Positions 23,857 through 33,272 are shown, counted from the stretch's first letter. The stretch: DNA of 36,359 bases from Dysgonomonas sp. UBA7710 (GCF_002482385.1 NZ_DLFW01000001.1:1-36359); one strand, 5' to 3'. Notes: a model not told the origin generated them from the sequence alone. Numbers and translations are program-made.

Positions 23857-25581
23857 ATGAAGAAATACTGGCAAATACTAAAGAAATACTCGCTCAGCCT
23901 TGTTATCAGCCCTTTTCTTGTACTGATAACGGTAATGAGCGAAACCATACAGCCTTTATATATGGCTGAGATAATCGACAATGGTGTAATGCCAAAGGAT
24001 TTATCGGTAATAACCGGTGTCGGCATCAAGATGGTGGCAGTGTCTCTGGTAGGATTGATAGTCAGCATCATTAACGTATATGTATCGTCCCGTGCATCCA
24101 TCGGATTTGGTACGGACCTGAGGTCGGGCCTATTCAACAAAATACAGCAGCTTTCATTTACCGAAATAGACCGTTTCAATTCGGCATCATTAATCACCCG
24201 CCTTACCAACGATATTTCACGTATCCAGCAGGTAATACTGATGGGAATGCGGCTGATGCTGCGCTCTCCGCTGATGCTTGTAATGGCTATATTCTTTGTA
24301 ATCAAGATCAATACCGATTTAGCCTTGATACTTATCGGAGCAGTGCCTGTTCTGGGTATCAGCGTATTTCTTATTCTCCGTAAAGGTTTTCCGTTGTTTA
24401 TGAAGGTACAGCAAAAAGTCGATAACCTGAATGCCGTAGTAAGGGAAAACCTGATTAATATCCGTGTGGTGAAATCTTTTGTCAGAGAAGATTTTGAAGC
24501 TAAAAAGTTTACCCGTAGCAGCGAAGACCTGCGGGATATGGTTGTCAGGGCATCTAATATCGTTGTTACGATGTTCCCTGTCATGCAACTGATAATGAAT
24601 GTATCTACCATCGTCATCCTTTGGGTAGGCGGGGGAAAGGTTATATCCGGCGAATTGAAAGTGGGAGAACTGATCTCATTCGTGAATTATCTGGTGCAAA
24701 TATTGATGGCTCTGATGCTGCTTTCGATGGTAATAATGGGTATCGCCCGTGCATCAGCCTCATCGCAACGCATACTTGAGGTGCTGAATACCGACCCGTC
24801 ACTATCCGATACAGAAACAGGCTTACTCAATAAACACAAGGTCACTAAGGGAGAAATCACATTCCGCAATGTCTATTTCCGTTACAGCGGGGGAGAGAAC
24901 GATGTCCTTAAAGACATCAGCTTCCATGCCCGCCAGGGAGAAACCATAGCAGTGGTAGGAGCAACAGGTGCGGCAAAAAGTTCAATGCTCCAGCTTATTC
25001 CCCGGTTATACGACACCACAGGGGGCGAAGTTTTGATAGACGGGATAAACGTGAAAGATTATAGTCTGGATGAACTCCACTCGGAGATAGGTATGGTATT
25101 GCAAAAGAACGAATTGTTTACAGGTACTATTATAGATAATCTCCGTTGGGGAAAACCCGACGCTACAACAGAAGAGGTGGAGGAAGCAGCTAAAGCGGCA
25201 CAAGCCCACGACTTCATTATGTCCTTCACTGACGGATACAATACACTGTTGGGGAGGGGTGGCATAAATGTGTCAGGCGGGCAAAAACAACGGATTTGTA
25301 TAGCGCGCGCCCTGTTACGCAAGCCTAAGATACTCATTCTCGACGATAGTACCAGTGCTGTGGACTCGGAGACCGAGCAAAAGATCCGCCACAACCTTGA
25401 CAACCTGCTCCACGACACAACTGTGTTTATCATCACACAACGTATAAATACGATGCAGTCTGCCGACAGGGTTATCGTACTCGAAGACGGGGAAATAGAT
25501 GCCATCGGCAAACCATCCGAACTGATAGAGAGATCGAAGGTATATAAGGAAATATATAATTCACAGCAAATAGCATTCTAA
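23857..25581 (+). CDS. Heterodimeric ABC exporter, subunit with degenerate catalytic residues
   Basis: The 574-residue protein has an N-terminal six-helix exporter membrane domain (about 1-310) and a C-terminal ATPase. The ATPase has an intact signature VSGGQKQR. The catalytic Glu after Walker B is Asp (ILILDDSTSAVD) and the H-loop His is Gln (ITQR). This is the pattern of the inactive-site half of TM287/288- or BmrCD-type exporters. Walker A is also odd: GATGAAKSS, with Ala373 in place of the Gly before Lys374. The partner gene starts 3 nt after the stop. Such exporters move drugs, lipids or peptides; the substrate is unknown. An in-frame or frameshift defect was not seen. Confidence 0.92.
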   Translation: MKKYWQILKKYSLSLVISPFLVLITVMSETIQPLYMAEIIDNGVMPKDLSVITGVGIKMVAVSLVGLIVSIINVYVSSRASIGFGTDLRSGLFNKIQQLSFTEIDRFNSASLITRLTNDISRIQQVILMGMRLMLRSPLMLVMAIFFVIKINTDLALILIGAVPVLGISVFLILRKGFPLFMKVQQKVDNLNAVVRENLINIRVVKSFVREDFEAKKFTRSSEDLRDMVVRASNIVVTMFPVMQLIMNVSTIVILWVGGGKVISGELKVGELISFVNYLVQILMALMLLSMVIMGIARASASSQRILEVLNTDPSLSDTETGLLNKHKVTKGEITFRNVYFRYSGGENDVLKDISFHARQGETIAVVGATGAAKSSMLQLIPRLYDTTGGEVLIDGINVKDYSLDELHSEIGMVLQKNELFTGTIIDNLRWGKPDATTEEVEEAAKAAQAHDFIMSFTDGYNTLLGRGGINVSGGQKQRICIARALLRKPKILILDDSTSAVDSETEQKIRHNLDNLLHDTTVFIITQRINTMQSADRVIVLEDGEIDAIGKPSELIERSKVYKEIYNSQQIAF

Positions 25582-25584
25582 GAT

Positions 25585-27357
25585 ATGGCACACGGAGACC
25601 ACTACAAGCATACAGGTAAGCCAACCGAGGGAAGGAAAACATTCCTGCGGCTAATGTCATATCTTACCTGCGATAAGAAACTGCTCTCGGTGATCGGCTT
25701 TCTTATTATTGTCAGCATAGTATCCAGCCTGTTGGGTTCATATATGCTTCGCCCCATCATCAACGACTATATTCTGCCGGGTAATTTCGACGGACTTATA
25801 AAAATACTTCTCGTATTGGCCGGAATTTATCTGGCAGGGGTCATAGCTACTTATATCCAGTACATTCTTCTGAATAAAATAGGGCAGAATACAGTGACCC
25901 GCATGCGTACCGATTTGTTCAAAAAGATGGAACAGTTACCTGTCAAGTATTTCGACACTCATCAGCATGGCGACCTGATGAGCCGCTATACGAACGATAT
26001 AGACCAGATAAGCACGGCGCTTACCGACAGCTTGTCCGATATGCTTTCCAGCGCGCTGATGCTAATCGGGATTTTTACCCTGATGATATACATCAGCCCG
26101 ATATTAACGCTGGTGACCCTGATTACCGTTCCGCTTATGTTTATCAGTGCTAAACTGATCGTAAAACGCAGCCGCAAGTACTTCAAGGCTCAACAAGAGA
26201 CACTGGGTGAGGTAAACGGATACATTGAAGAAATGATAAGCGGGCAAAAGGTCATTAAAGTATTCGGACACGAAAAAAAGGTAGAAACCGACTTCGATGT
26301 AATCAATCAGAGCCTGAGAGGTAAATCCGAAAAAGCCCAGTTCTATTCGGGTATGATGATGCCCGTAATGCAGAACCTGAACACGCTGAACTATGTCATT
26401 ATTACCATTGTGGGAGCGTTACTTGCCATATTCAGAGGCTTCGACGTGGGGGGACTTGCCGCATTCCTGCAATACTCGCGCCAGTTCGGGCGGCCGATAA
26501 ACGAGCTTGCGAGTCTATACAACAGCATACAGGCTGCGATAGCAGGGGCTGAACGTATCTTTCAGGTAATAGACGAAGAGCCTGAACAAGCCGATACACC
26601 CGGTGCCATCAGCCTCCGTAATGTAAAAGGCGATCTGGAAATGAAAGACGTCTACTTCGGCTACAAACCTGAAAAACTTATTCTGAAGGGAGTATCCCTC
26701 CATGCTACTCCGGGGACTAAGATTGCATTGGTAGGCGAAACCGGAGCCGGCAAAACCACAATACTCAACATGCTGCCACGCTTCTTCGATATCAAGTCGG
26801 GAGAAATAACCATAGACGGCAATTCCACCCGAAATATCAGGCGTGAAGACCTTCGCAGATCAATGGCCATTGTTTTGCAGGATACTCATTTATTCACAGG
26901 TACTGTGCGCGAGAATATCCGCTTCGGGCGGCTCGGTGCAACTGATGAAGAAGTAGTCCGGGCCGCGAAATTGACTGCTGCACATTCCTTTATCAAACGT
27001 TTGCCGCAAGGTTATGATACTGTGCTTGAAAATGACGGGGCAAACCTTAGTCAGGGACAACGCCAATTGCTCAATATCGCACGCGCGGCTGTTGCCGACT
27101 CTCCAATCCTTCTGCTCGACGAAGCTACGAGTAATATAGATACGCGTAGCGAACTGCTTATACAGAAAGGGCTAGATCAACTGATGGAAGGACGTACCAG
27201 CCTGATTATAGCCCACCGACTGTCTACAGTCATGAATGCGGATAAGATTCTTGTAATGGATCATGGACAAATCATAGAGCAAGGCAGCCATAAAGAATTA
27301 CTGGACATGAAAGGAAAATATTATTCTTTATATCAGGAACAATTCGAAGAATTTTAA
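25585..27357 (+). CDS. Heterodimeric ABC exporter, subunit with intact catalytic residues
   Basis: The 590-residue protein has the exporter membrane domain (about 25-330) and an ATPase with canonical Walker A GETGAGKTT (Lys390), Walker B ILLLDEATSNID with catalytic Glu, and H-loop IIAHR. Its signature is LSQGQRQ, with Gln in place of the first Gly of LSGGQ. It therefore complements the upstream subunit: one composite ATP site would be catalytic (this Walker A/B with the partner's intact signature), the other degenerate. The two genes are 3 nt apart. The MsbA-like topology does not identify a substrate. Confidence 0.93.
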   Translation: MAHGDHYKHTGKPTEGRKTFLRLMSYLTCDKKLLSVIGFLIIVSIVSSLLGSYMLRPIINDYILPGNFDGLIKILLVLAGIYLAGVIATYIQYILLNKIGQNTVTRMRTDLFKKMEQLPVKYFDTHQHGDLMSRYTNDIDQISTALTDSLSDMLSSALMLIGIFTLMIYISPILTLVTLITVPLMFISAKLIVKRSRKYFKAQQETLGEVNGYIEEMISGQKVIKVFGHEKKVETDFDVINQSLRGKSEKAQFYSGMMMPVMQNLNTLNYVIITIVGALLAIFRGFDVGGLAAFLQYSRQFGRPINELASLYNSIQAAIAGAERIFQVIDEEPEQADTPGAISLRNVKGDLEMKDVYFGYKPEKLILKGVSLHATPGTKIALVGETGAGKTTILNMLPRFFDIKSGEITIDGNSTRNIRREDLRRSMAIVLQDTHLFTGTVRENIRFGRLGATDEEVVRAAKLTAAHSFIKRLPQGYDTVLENDGANLSQGQRQLLNIARAAVADSPILLLDEATSNIDTRSELLIQKGLDQLMEGRTSLIIAHRLSTVMNADKILVMDHGQIIEQGSHKELLDMKGKYYSLYQEQFEEF

Positions 27358-27664
27358 TTTTTCTATTATTCATTTGTTCTGCTAATACAAGGCTATTAAA
27401 CAGGAACTAATAACCGTAATCCGTCTACATACTAAACGAATCTTCTATCCAACTCTGAAGCGCCTGTGCTCAAGCCAAAACTTTCGGGCTTCAGAACTGT
27501 TAATAACTCTGTGGTTTACCTGCCCACAAAACAGTACAAAGTTCTTAAATCAGTTGAATAGAGATAAATAGGCAATCTATGATCCGTAAGAAAAATTAAC
27601 CGTATATAATACTTTTATACAGAATTATCTTGTACTTTTGGGGCAATTTTCAATATGAGAATGC
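27358..27664 (+). promoter_or_regulatory. Intergenic region before kup: hairpin and promoter
   Basis: The 307-nt stretch has no gene. TCTGAAGC (27454-27461) pairs with GCTTCAGA (27488-27495) over a 26-nt loop, possibly a weak end signal for the ABC operon. TACTTTTG (27633-27640) is a -7 element, giving kup a leader of under 20 nt. I see no known potassium- or c-di-AMP-sensing riboswitch. Confidence 0.5.
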
Positions 27665-29641
27665 ATGAAAGAAAATCATAAAGTCCCGTTTAGTGCCCTG
27701 GGTGTCGTACTTGCCATCGGTATCGTATTTGGCGATATAGGTACATCTCCCTTGTATGTAATGAGGGCTATACTGAATGCCCTGCCTGCCGGACAACTTA
27801 CACGTCCCGACTATATTCTGGGTGCTGTGTCCTGTGTTATCTGGACGCTGACTATCCAGACCACTCTTAAATATGTCATCATCACCCTGCGTGCCGATAA
27901 TAAAGGTGAAGGTGGAATACTTTCTTTATATGCACTCGTACGTCAGAAATACCGTTGGGCGTATGTCCTAGCCGGATTAGGAGCGGCGACACTACTTGCC
28001 GATGGAATTATTACTCCGGCGATGACCGTTATGTCGGCCGTGGAAGGGTTGAATACAATTGCCCCGCATATTCCTGTTATACCTGTCACTATAGCTATAG
28101 TCCTCATACTGTTTCTCGTTCAGCCCTTTGGTACAGGTTCCCTTGGTAAATACTTCGGTCCGCTGATGATAACATGGTTTACCATGATGGCAGTTATGGG
28201 AATGAGCCAGCTTGTCACCGATGTCACTGTATTGAGAGCATTCAACCCGATGTATGCGATTAATTTCCTTATTGCCGTTCCGCAAACAATGATTATACTG
28301 GGTGCGGTATTCCTTTGTACCACAGGTGCAGAAGCTCTCTATTCCGACCTGGGGCATTGCGGTCTGAAGAATATCCGCGTATCGTGGATATATGTGAAGA
28401 TAGCGCTTATACTCAACTATCTGGGACAGGCAGCATGGATTATCAACAGCCATGGTAAGGTAACCCACGACATCAACCCGTTCTTCGCCATGATGCCCGA
28501 ATGGTTTGGTCTCATCGGAGTGATGATGGCTACAATCGCCGCCATTATTGCCAGCCAGGCACTTATCAGCGGTTCGTTCACCGTTATCAGTGAGGCTATC
28601 TCCCTTAACATCTGGCCAAATGTAAAAATTCAATATCCGGCTAATATAAAAGGACAACTCTATATCCCTTCCATCAATCATATGATGATGGTGCTGTGTA
28701 TCATTATCATTCTTACCATGCAATCCTCTATGAAACTGGAAGCGGCTTATGGGCTTGCTATTACCCTGAGCATGCTGATGACAAGTGTGCTGCTATTCCT
28801 TTACTTTATGAAGAATAACAGGCCTTTGTGGTTCAGTATTCCATTGACTTTATTCTTCGTCGTTATTGAGTTCAGCTTCTTCCTTGCCAATATGCAGAAG
28901 TTTGCCCACGGTGGTTTTGTGCCTATTGTTATAGCAAGTATATTACTTCTGTTCATGTATTCATGGTACAACGGACGCAGGATAAAACGCCACTATACAG
29001 TCTACGATCAGGTGGACGAGCAATATATCAACCAGATTATCCGTATCAGTAAGGATGAAACCGTACCCAAAGCGGCAACACATCTGGTATATATAGTAAA
29101 AGCCAATAACAAGAACTTCCTTGAGAGCAAAATAGCATACTCTCTATTTAAAGGAACCCCTAAGCGCGCCGACACTTACTGGTTTGTCCGTATCAAGAGA
29201 ACGGATGAGCCTTACGAATTCAGCTATGAAACAACGGTGTATGTCCCGAAGAAAGTATTCCGTATCAATATCAGAGCCGGATTTAAGTTGGGTATCCACA
29301 CCGATAAGTATGTGACACTGATAGCTAATGAGCTAGAGCGCCACGGGCTTGTCGACCTTACTACCCGCTACCCGTCTATGCAAGAAGGAATCGATAAGAG
29401 AGGCGATTTCAAATATATGGTAGTAGACCGTATATTTCGCAATGTGCATATGAATCCGTCGCGTCAGATCGTACTCGCCTGCTATAATCTGGTCAAGAAG
29501 CTTACTACTTCCGACACCCAGATGTATGATATAGACCCATCACTGGCCGTTGTCGAAACAGTACCGCTAAGGCAGGTCGATCATACCGAGGAGCAGCTGA
29601 AAGAATTACTGAAGCAATCGGCGGAAGAATCAGATTCGTAG
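27665..29641 (+). CDS. kup: KUP-family potassium uptake transporter
   Basis: The 658-residue protein starts with the family hallmark GIVFGDIGTSPLY (about 19-31) and shows about twelve hydrophobic segments to around residue 440. A soluble C-terminal domain of about 210 residues follows. KUP proteins take up potassium, usually by proton symport. The length is typical. The 3' end overlaps the 3' end of the opposing M20 gene by 12 nt, so no dedicated intergenic terminator exists here. It has its own promoter and no operon partner. Confidence 0.93.
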   Translation: MKENHKVPFSALGVVLAIGIVFGDIGTSPLYVMRAILNALPAGQLTRPDYILGAVSCVIWTLTIQTTLKYVIITLRADNKGEGGILSLYALVRQKYRWAYVLAGLGAATLLADGIITPAMTVMSAVEGLNTIAPHIPVIPVTIAIVLILFLVQPFGTGSLGKYFGPLMITWFTMMAVMGMSQLVTDVTVLRAFNPMYAINFLIAVPQTMIILGAVFLCTTGAEALYSDLGHCGLKNIRVSWIYVKIALILNYLGQAAWIINSHGKVTHDINPFFAMMPEWFGLIGVMMATIAAIIASQALISGSFTVISEAISLNIWPNVKIQYPANIKGQLYIPSINHMMMVLCIIIILTMQSSMKLEAAYGLAITLSMLMTSVLLFLYFMKNNRPLWFSIPLTLFFVVIEFSFFLANMQKFAHGGFVPIVIASILLLFMYSWYNGRRIKRHYTVYDQVDEQYINQIIRISKDETVPKAATHLVYIVKANNKNFLESKIAYSLFKGTPKRADTYWFVRIKRTDEPYEFSYETTVYVPKKVFRINIRAGFKLGIHTDKYVTLIANELERHGLVDLTTRYPSMQEGIDKRGDFKYMVVDRIFRNVHMNPSRQIVLACYNLVKKLTTSDTQMYDIDPSLAVVETVPLRQVDHTEEQLKELLKQSAEESDS

Positions 29642-30697
29642 ACCGTCGAGCAGTTTCACATACAACTCCATACTTTCCCGTATCTCACTGAGCAGGATAT
29701 ACTCGTTTGCAGTATGCGAACGTGCCGAATCTCCCGGCCCCATCTTCAGAGTAGGGAACGGCATAAATGTTTGGTCCGATAAGGTAGGCGAGCCATACGG
29801 TTCTTTCCCTATCATTATCGCACGTTGGACAAACGGATTTTCCAATGCGATACGGGACGAATTAAGACGATACGAACGTGGCTTCACTTCGCATCCAGTC
29901 TGCCTGTCTATCAGCTTGAACAGTTCTTCGTTACTATATAACTCGTTGCTACGGACATCCACAACAAAGTCACATTTATCGGGAACTACGTTGTGTTGAG
30001 TTCCTGCATTAATCATCGACACGGTCATTTTTACAGGGCCCAGCAGATCGCTGACCTCGGGAAATTGATATGTCCTGAACCACTCTATATCTTTCAACGC
30101 CTTGTAGATGGCATTCTCTCCTTCGTTGCGGGCAGCATGACCCGCCTTTCCATATGCAGTGCAATCAAGTACCAGAAGTCCTTTTTCGGCAATAGCAGGA
30201 TTCATCTGTGTAGGCTCTCCCACAATGCCGAATTCTATTTTGGGAAGGAGGGGAACTACAGCTTCGGCTCCATCTTTTCCAGAGACCTCTTCTTCACATG
30301 AGGCCAGGAATATAAGGTTATAATCCTGTTTCTTAGCAGTCAGGATAAAGAATGTATGCAACAGGGAAACAAAACTTGCTCCGGCGTCGTTACTCCCCAG
30401 CCCGAATAATGTATCATCATCCACCTCAGGTGTAAAAGGGTCTTTAGTCCATCCCGATACAGGGCGCACGGTATCCATATGCGAATTGAGCAGGATAGTC
30501 GGCTTGGCCTCATCAAAGTCTTTCGACTGTATCCAAAGATTGTTACCTTTCCGCTGTGGTTCATAACCCGCCTTACGCATACAAGTGGCTATGACTTCCG
30601 CCACATTATGCTCCTCCCTGCTGAAAGAGGGTGTTTTAATCATTTCTTTCAGTAGGTCTACTGCATTGTAGTATAGCGCGTCGATATCGTGTTCCAT
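29630..30697 (-). CDS. M20-family metallo-deacylase (ArgE/DapE-like)
   Basis: The 355-residue zinc hydrolase has the M20 ligand and catalytic pattern: His73 and Asp75 (SHMDTV), bridging Asp104 (SNDAGAS), Glu135/Glu136 (CEEEVSG), Glu161 (GEPT) and His328 (SARSHTANE). A dimerisation insert (about 175-280) includes the NxGTQHNVVPD motif. It most resembles the deacetylases/desuccinylases of arginine synthesis in Bacteroidota that act on N-acyl-ornithine or -citrulline. No arg gene is adjacent, so the substrate stays open. It is the last gene of the minus operon, 22 nt after the unrecognised gene. Confidence 0.85.
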   Translation of the reverse strand: MEHDIDALYYNAVDLLKEMIKTPSFSREEHNVAEVIATCMRKAGYEPQRKGNNLWIQSKDFDEAKPTILLNSHMDTVRPVSGWTKDPFTPEVDDDTLFGLGSNDAGASFVSLLHTFFILTAKKQDYNLIFLASCEEEVSGKDGAEAVVPLLPKIEFGIVGEPTQMNPAIAEKGLLVLDCTAYGKAGHAARNEGENAIYKALKDIEWFRTYQFPEVSDLLGPVKMTVSMINAGTQHNVVPDKCDFVVDVRSNELYSNEELFKLIDRQTGCEVKPRSYRLNSSRIALENPFVQRAIMIGKEPYGSPTLSDQTFMPFPTLKMGPGDSARSHTANEYILLSEIRESMELYVKLLDGLRI

Positions 30698-30719
30698 AAT
30701 GGTCTTTATTTTTTAATCT

Positions 30720-31280
30720 TTATTGTTTGAATAGTTCAGGATATAATTCCTTGGATATACAATGCACCTGATGCTTGATATCATCATCCACAATCGTATT
30801 CCAATCAAGTGACTCAAAAATCTTTTCCAACGCCATACAAACCTGAAAATCATCTTCCGACACTTTGTATGCCAACCCCGCTTTCGTTCCCGATACAGAT
30901 AGTTCGAAACTGTTGGGTAAGACCCATATATGTACTTTGTAGCCGGAAATGATGATATGTTGAGGCTGTTCCAGATCGGGATATTGGTTGATAGTCATTC
31001 TCAGTTTATCCAGATCGTCGAAAGAGTAGGAGACTGTAGGATCGAATGGGATACATCCTTCTTCAAGTTTATTAAGCGTTACACCCAATTGAAAAAGCTT
31101 TTCCCCAAGGTCTTTTCTATCCGCATATCTGAAATAGGCGCAAAAAGAGTCACCTTCGCAATTATGTCCTCCTCTTGAACGCATGTAATGGAAGTATTGC
31201 AGCCGGCTACCCCAACGCTTGATTTCTTCACGTGTATTGTTCTGAAAAATACGGTCTTCTGCTATTTTGTCTAAATTCAC
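30720..31280 (-). CDS. Protein of unknown function (186 residues)
   Basis: I do not recognise a family. The protein has no signal peptide or membrane segment and looks cytosolic, with an acidic C-terminal half. Notable are a Cys/His pair in RSRGGHNCEGDSFCAYFR (about 34-51) and a hydrophobic beta-like segment HIIISGYKVHIWVLP (about 108-122). It sits between ispD (29 nt) and the M20 gene (22 nt) on the same strand, and codon use matches its neighbours, so it is very likely a real, co-transcribed gene. A role tied to ispD or the deacylase cannot be claimed. Confidence 0.75.
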   Translation of the reverse strand: MNLDKIAEDRIFQNNTREEIKRWGSRLQYFHYMRSRGGHNCEGDSFCAYFRYADRKDLGEKLFQLGVTLNKLEEGCIPFDPTVSYSFDDLDKLRMTINQYPDLEQPQHIIISGYKVHIWVLPNSFELSVSGTKAGLAYKVSEDDFQVCMALEKIFESLDWNTIVDDDIKHQVHCISKELYPELFKQ

Positions 31281-31309
31281 AGCCTATTTATTTAAATTAA
31301 AAAACAAAA

Positions 31310-31981
31310 CTATTCACCTCTCACTATCAACTCCCCTATTTTCAGATCCAGCGGAGTTGTTATCTTTATATTCGTCACTTCTCCTTTCACCAGATGCACA
31401 TCTATCCCCATAGCCTCTACTACCGACGCATCATCGGTAAATGTATCTTTGAATTCCGTTTCATATGCCTTTTTCAATATATCCGTATGAAAAACCTGCG
31501 GGGTCTGTACCAGCCTGATTCCGGAACGGTCTATTATCCTGCTCTTCGTACCGTCAATCATCTCCCGAAGGCTGTCTGTAGAATCTATCACCGGGATAAC
31601 AGCATGATATCTTTTAGCTGCATCGAAACACCGCGCAATCATTTCTTTAGAAGCAAACGGCCTCACCCCGTCCTGTATAGCCACTATTCCTCCATTTATC
31701 AATCCTAATCCGTTCTTCACCGAATGAAAGCGGGTCTCACCTCCCATAGCAATTGTATGCGGTATTCCGAAGTGGTAATTAGCACATAATTCCTTCCAGT
31801 ACACATGGTGAGAATAGGGTAGCACAAGAATAATATCAATATTGCTATCGTAAGAGTGAAAAGCCTCGATAGTACGCATCAAAACAGGTTTACCCGCAAC
31901 CGGGATAAACTGTTTGGGCAGATCGCTTCCCATACGCAGGCCCTTGCCGCCAGCAACGATAATGACACTTCTATTGCTCAT
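31310..31981 (-). CDS. ispD: 2-C-methyl-D-erythritol 4-phosphate cytidylyltransferase
   Basis: The 223-residue enzyme joins CTP to methylerythritol phosphate, the third step of the MEP isoprenoid pathway. The CTP-binding segment is at the N-terminus (IIVAGGKGLRMGSDLPKQF; Arg16, Lys23). GGETRFHSV, IQDGVRPF and the C-terminal VTNIKITTPLDL motif are all present. The length is typical. Its start overlaps the xseB stop by 4 nt (ATGA type), so the two are translationally coupled. Confidence 0.95.
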   Translation of the reverse strand: MSNRSVIIVAGGKGLRMGSDLPKQFIPVAGKPVLMRTIEAFHSYDSNIDIILVLPYSHHVYWKELCANYHFGIPHTIAMGGETRFHSVKNGLGLINGGIVAIQDGVRPFASKEMIARCFDAAKRYHAVIPVIDSTDSLREMIDGTKSRIIDRSGIRLVQTPQVFHTDILKKAYETEFKDTFTDDASVVEAMGIDVHLVKGEVTNIKITTPLDLKIGELIVRGE

Positions 31982-32175
31982 TCTATTTTATCCAGTATTT
32001 TTTGTATTTCAATGTTGGTCTTTTGCAATTTGTCTTTGCAAAACTTGATAAGTGTAGCTGCCTTTTTTACTTCCTCTAGGAGCACATCCACATCAAGTTC
32101 TTCATTTTCGATGCGGTACATAATGTCTTGTAGCTCCTGCATCGCTTCTCCGTATGTTTGTTCTTTCTTTGCCAT
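31978..32175 (-). CDS. xseB: Exodeoxyribonuclease VII small subunit
   Basis: The 65-residue, mostly helical protein carries the XseB pattern (YGEAMQELQDIMYRIENEEL, then LLEEVKKAATLIKFCKDKL). Several XseB chains bind the coiled-coil arm of XseA to form the single-strand DNA nuclease. It lies 19 nt after the WG-repeat gene, not directly after xseA, and overlaps ispD by 4 nt. Confidence 0.92.
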   Translation of the reverse strand: MAKKEQTYGEAMQELQDIMYRIENEELDVDVLLEEVKKAATLIKFCKDKLQKTNIEIQKILDKIE

Positions 32176-32194
32176 ATCCTTTAATTATTTTATT

Positions 32195-33247
32195 CTATAC
32201 CAATGCTCTAATCAGCATAAATATCAATGCTGCCGCAGCAAGCCCCAGAAACCCTAACTTTACATAATCGAAAATATTGTAACTTCTCTTCAAAGCAATA
32301 TTTATCTCACCGTTTTTATCAATAAAATAGGCATTACGCCCTTTTTGCATAACCAATGCCAGCCCTTCGGAATAGCTGTAAACCGTTTCGAATGCAAAAG
32401 GTACAACCGCTTTATTCTCGTTGTTTATAAATCCCCAGACATTCCCCATACGTGCAGCCGCACGCTCTTCCGAAAAATTACGCAGGTCGTCATATATAAA
32501 AGGGATAACGGTATTGCCCTGCTTGTCGATGCATCCATACTTACCGTCTTTTCCTACCGCAAGGAGTTCTTCGGAAAATTCGACAGCCATATCGTCGTAG
32601 ATGAAAGGGATAACTTCGCGGCCGTCTTTGTCCAATACTCCCCATTTATTCTCCTTCGAAATGCAGATAAGGCCTTCTTTAAACAGGCCGCTGCCTTTAC
32701 AATCATATACAAAAGGAATAACCTCATTGCCTGATCGGTCGATATATCCGCCATGTCCGTCTTTACAGGCGTAAGCAAGGCCATTGTTGAAATCCATCAC
32801 TTCTTCATAGATGCCAAAAGCTATGACTTCATTACCCTGCTTATCTATAACTCCGGCTTTACCATCCTTAAACACACCGCAAAGGCCTTCCGAAAACCAG
32901 TTTACACCGTCATACAAATATGGGATGACCAGTTTCCCTTGCTTATCTATAAAGCCCCATTTGCCATTTTCAGACACTCCGGCCAGACCGTCGGCAAAGG
33001 CATCGGCATTTTCATATTCGATAGGAATAGCTACATTTCCTGCCTTATCTATAAAACCGTTTTTTTTGTCTTTCTGTACCATTGCCAAGCCATCAAAGTA
33101 ACTGTACGCCATTTCATAAATGCAGGGGACCGCCAGTTCTCCGTATTTGTTTATAAATCCTGTACCCGACTTGCGTATTATATGTGCCATTCCGTCCATA
33201 AAGCTGAAAGCATAAGAATAAGAAATCGGTTTTTTATCTGTGTTCAT
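32195..33247 (-). CDS. WG-repeat protein with C-terminal membrane anchor
   Basis: The 350-residue protein is almost entirely WG beta-hairpin repeats of about 22-25 residues: roughly eleven units such as GKWGFIDKQGKLVIPYLYD, each with G-x-I/L-D/N-K-x-G followed by a hydrophobic strand. There is no signal peptide. The last about 22 residues form one hydrophobic helix (GFLGLAAAALIFMLIRALV), so a tail-anchored protein with a cytosolic repeat domain is likely. The function of such WG proteins is mostly unknown; a protein-binding scaffold is one possibility. The gene separates xseA (25 nt) from xseB (19 nt), an unusual position. Confidence 0.85.
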   Translation of the reverse strand: MNTDKKPISYSYAFSFMDGMAHIIRKSGTGFINKYGELAVPCIYEMAYSYFDGLAMVQKDKKNGFIDKAGNVAIPIEYENADAFADGLAGVSENGKWGFIDKQGKLVIPYLYDGVNWFSEGLCGVFKDGKAGVIDKQGNEVIAFGIYEEVMDFNNGLAYACKDGHGGYIDRSGNEVIPFVYDCKGSGLFKEGLICISKENKWGVLDKDGREVIPFIYDDMAVEFSEELLAVGKDGKYGCIDKQGNTVIPFIYDDLRNFSEERAAARMGNVWGFINNENKAVVPFAFETVYSYSEGLALVMQKGRNAYFIDKNGEINIALKRSYNIFDYVKLGFLGLAAAALIFMLIRALV

Positions 33248-33272
33248 AGTATTTTTTTAAGAGTATATGACT

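Noticed and set aside
23823..24617. 264-codon minus-strand open frame over the ABC exporter gene
   Set aside because: Antisense shadow with Ile/Ser/Thr-rich composition and no recognisable domain; it also covers the exporter promoter.
27358..27664. Riboswitch controlling kup
   Set aside because: I looked for c-di-AMP or other riboswitch-like conserved cores and saw none. The promoter lies under 25 nt before the start, leaving no room for a leader.
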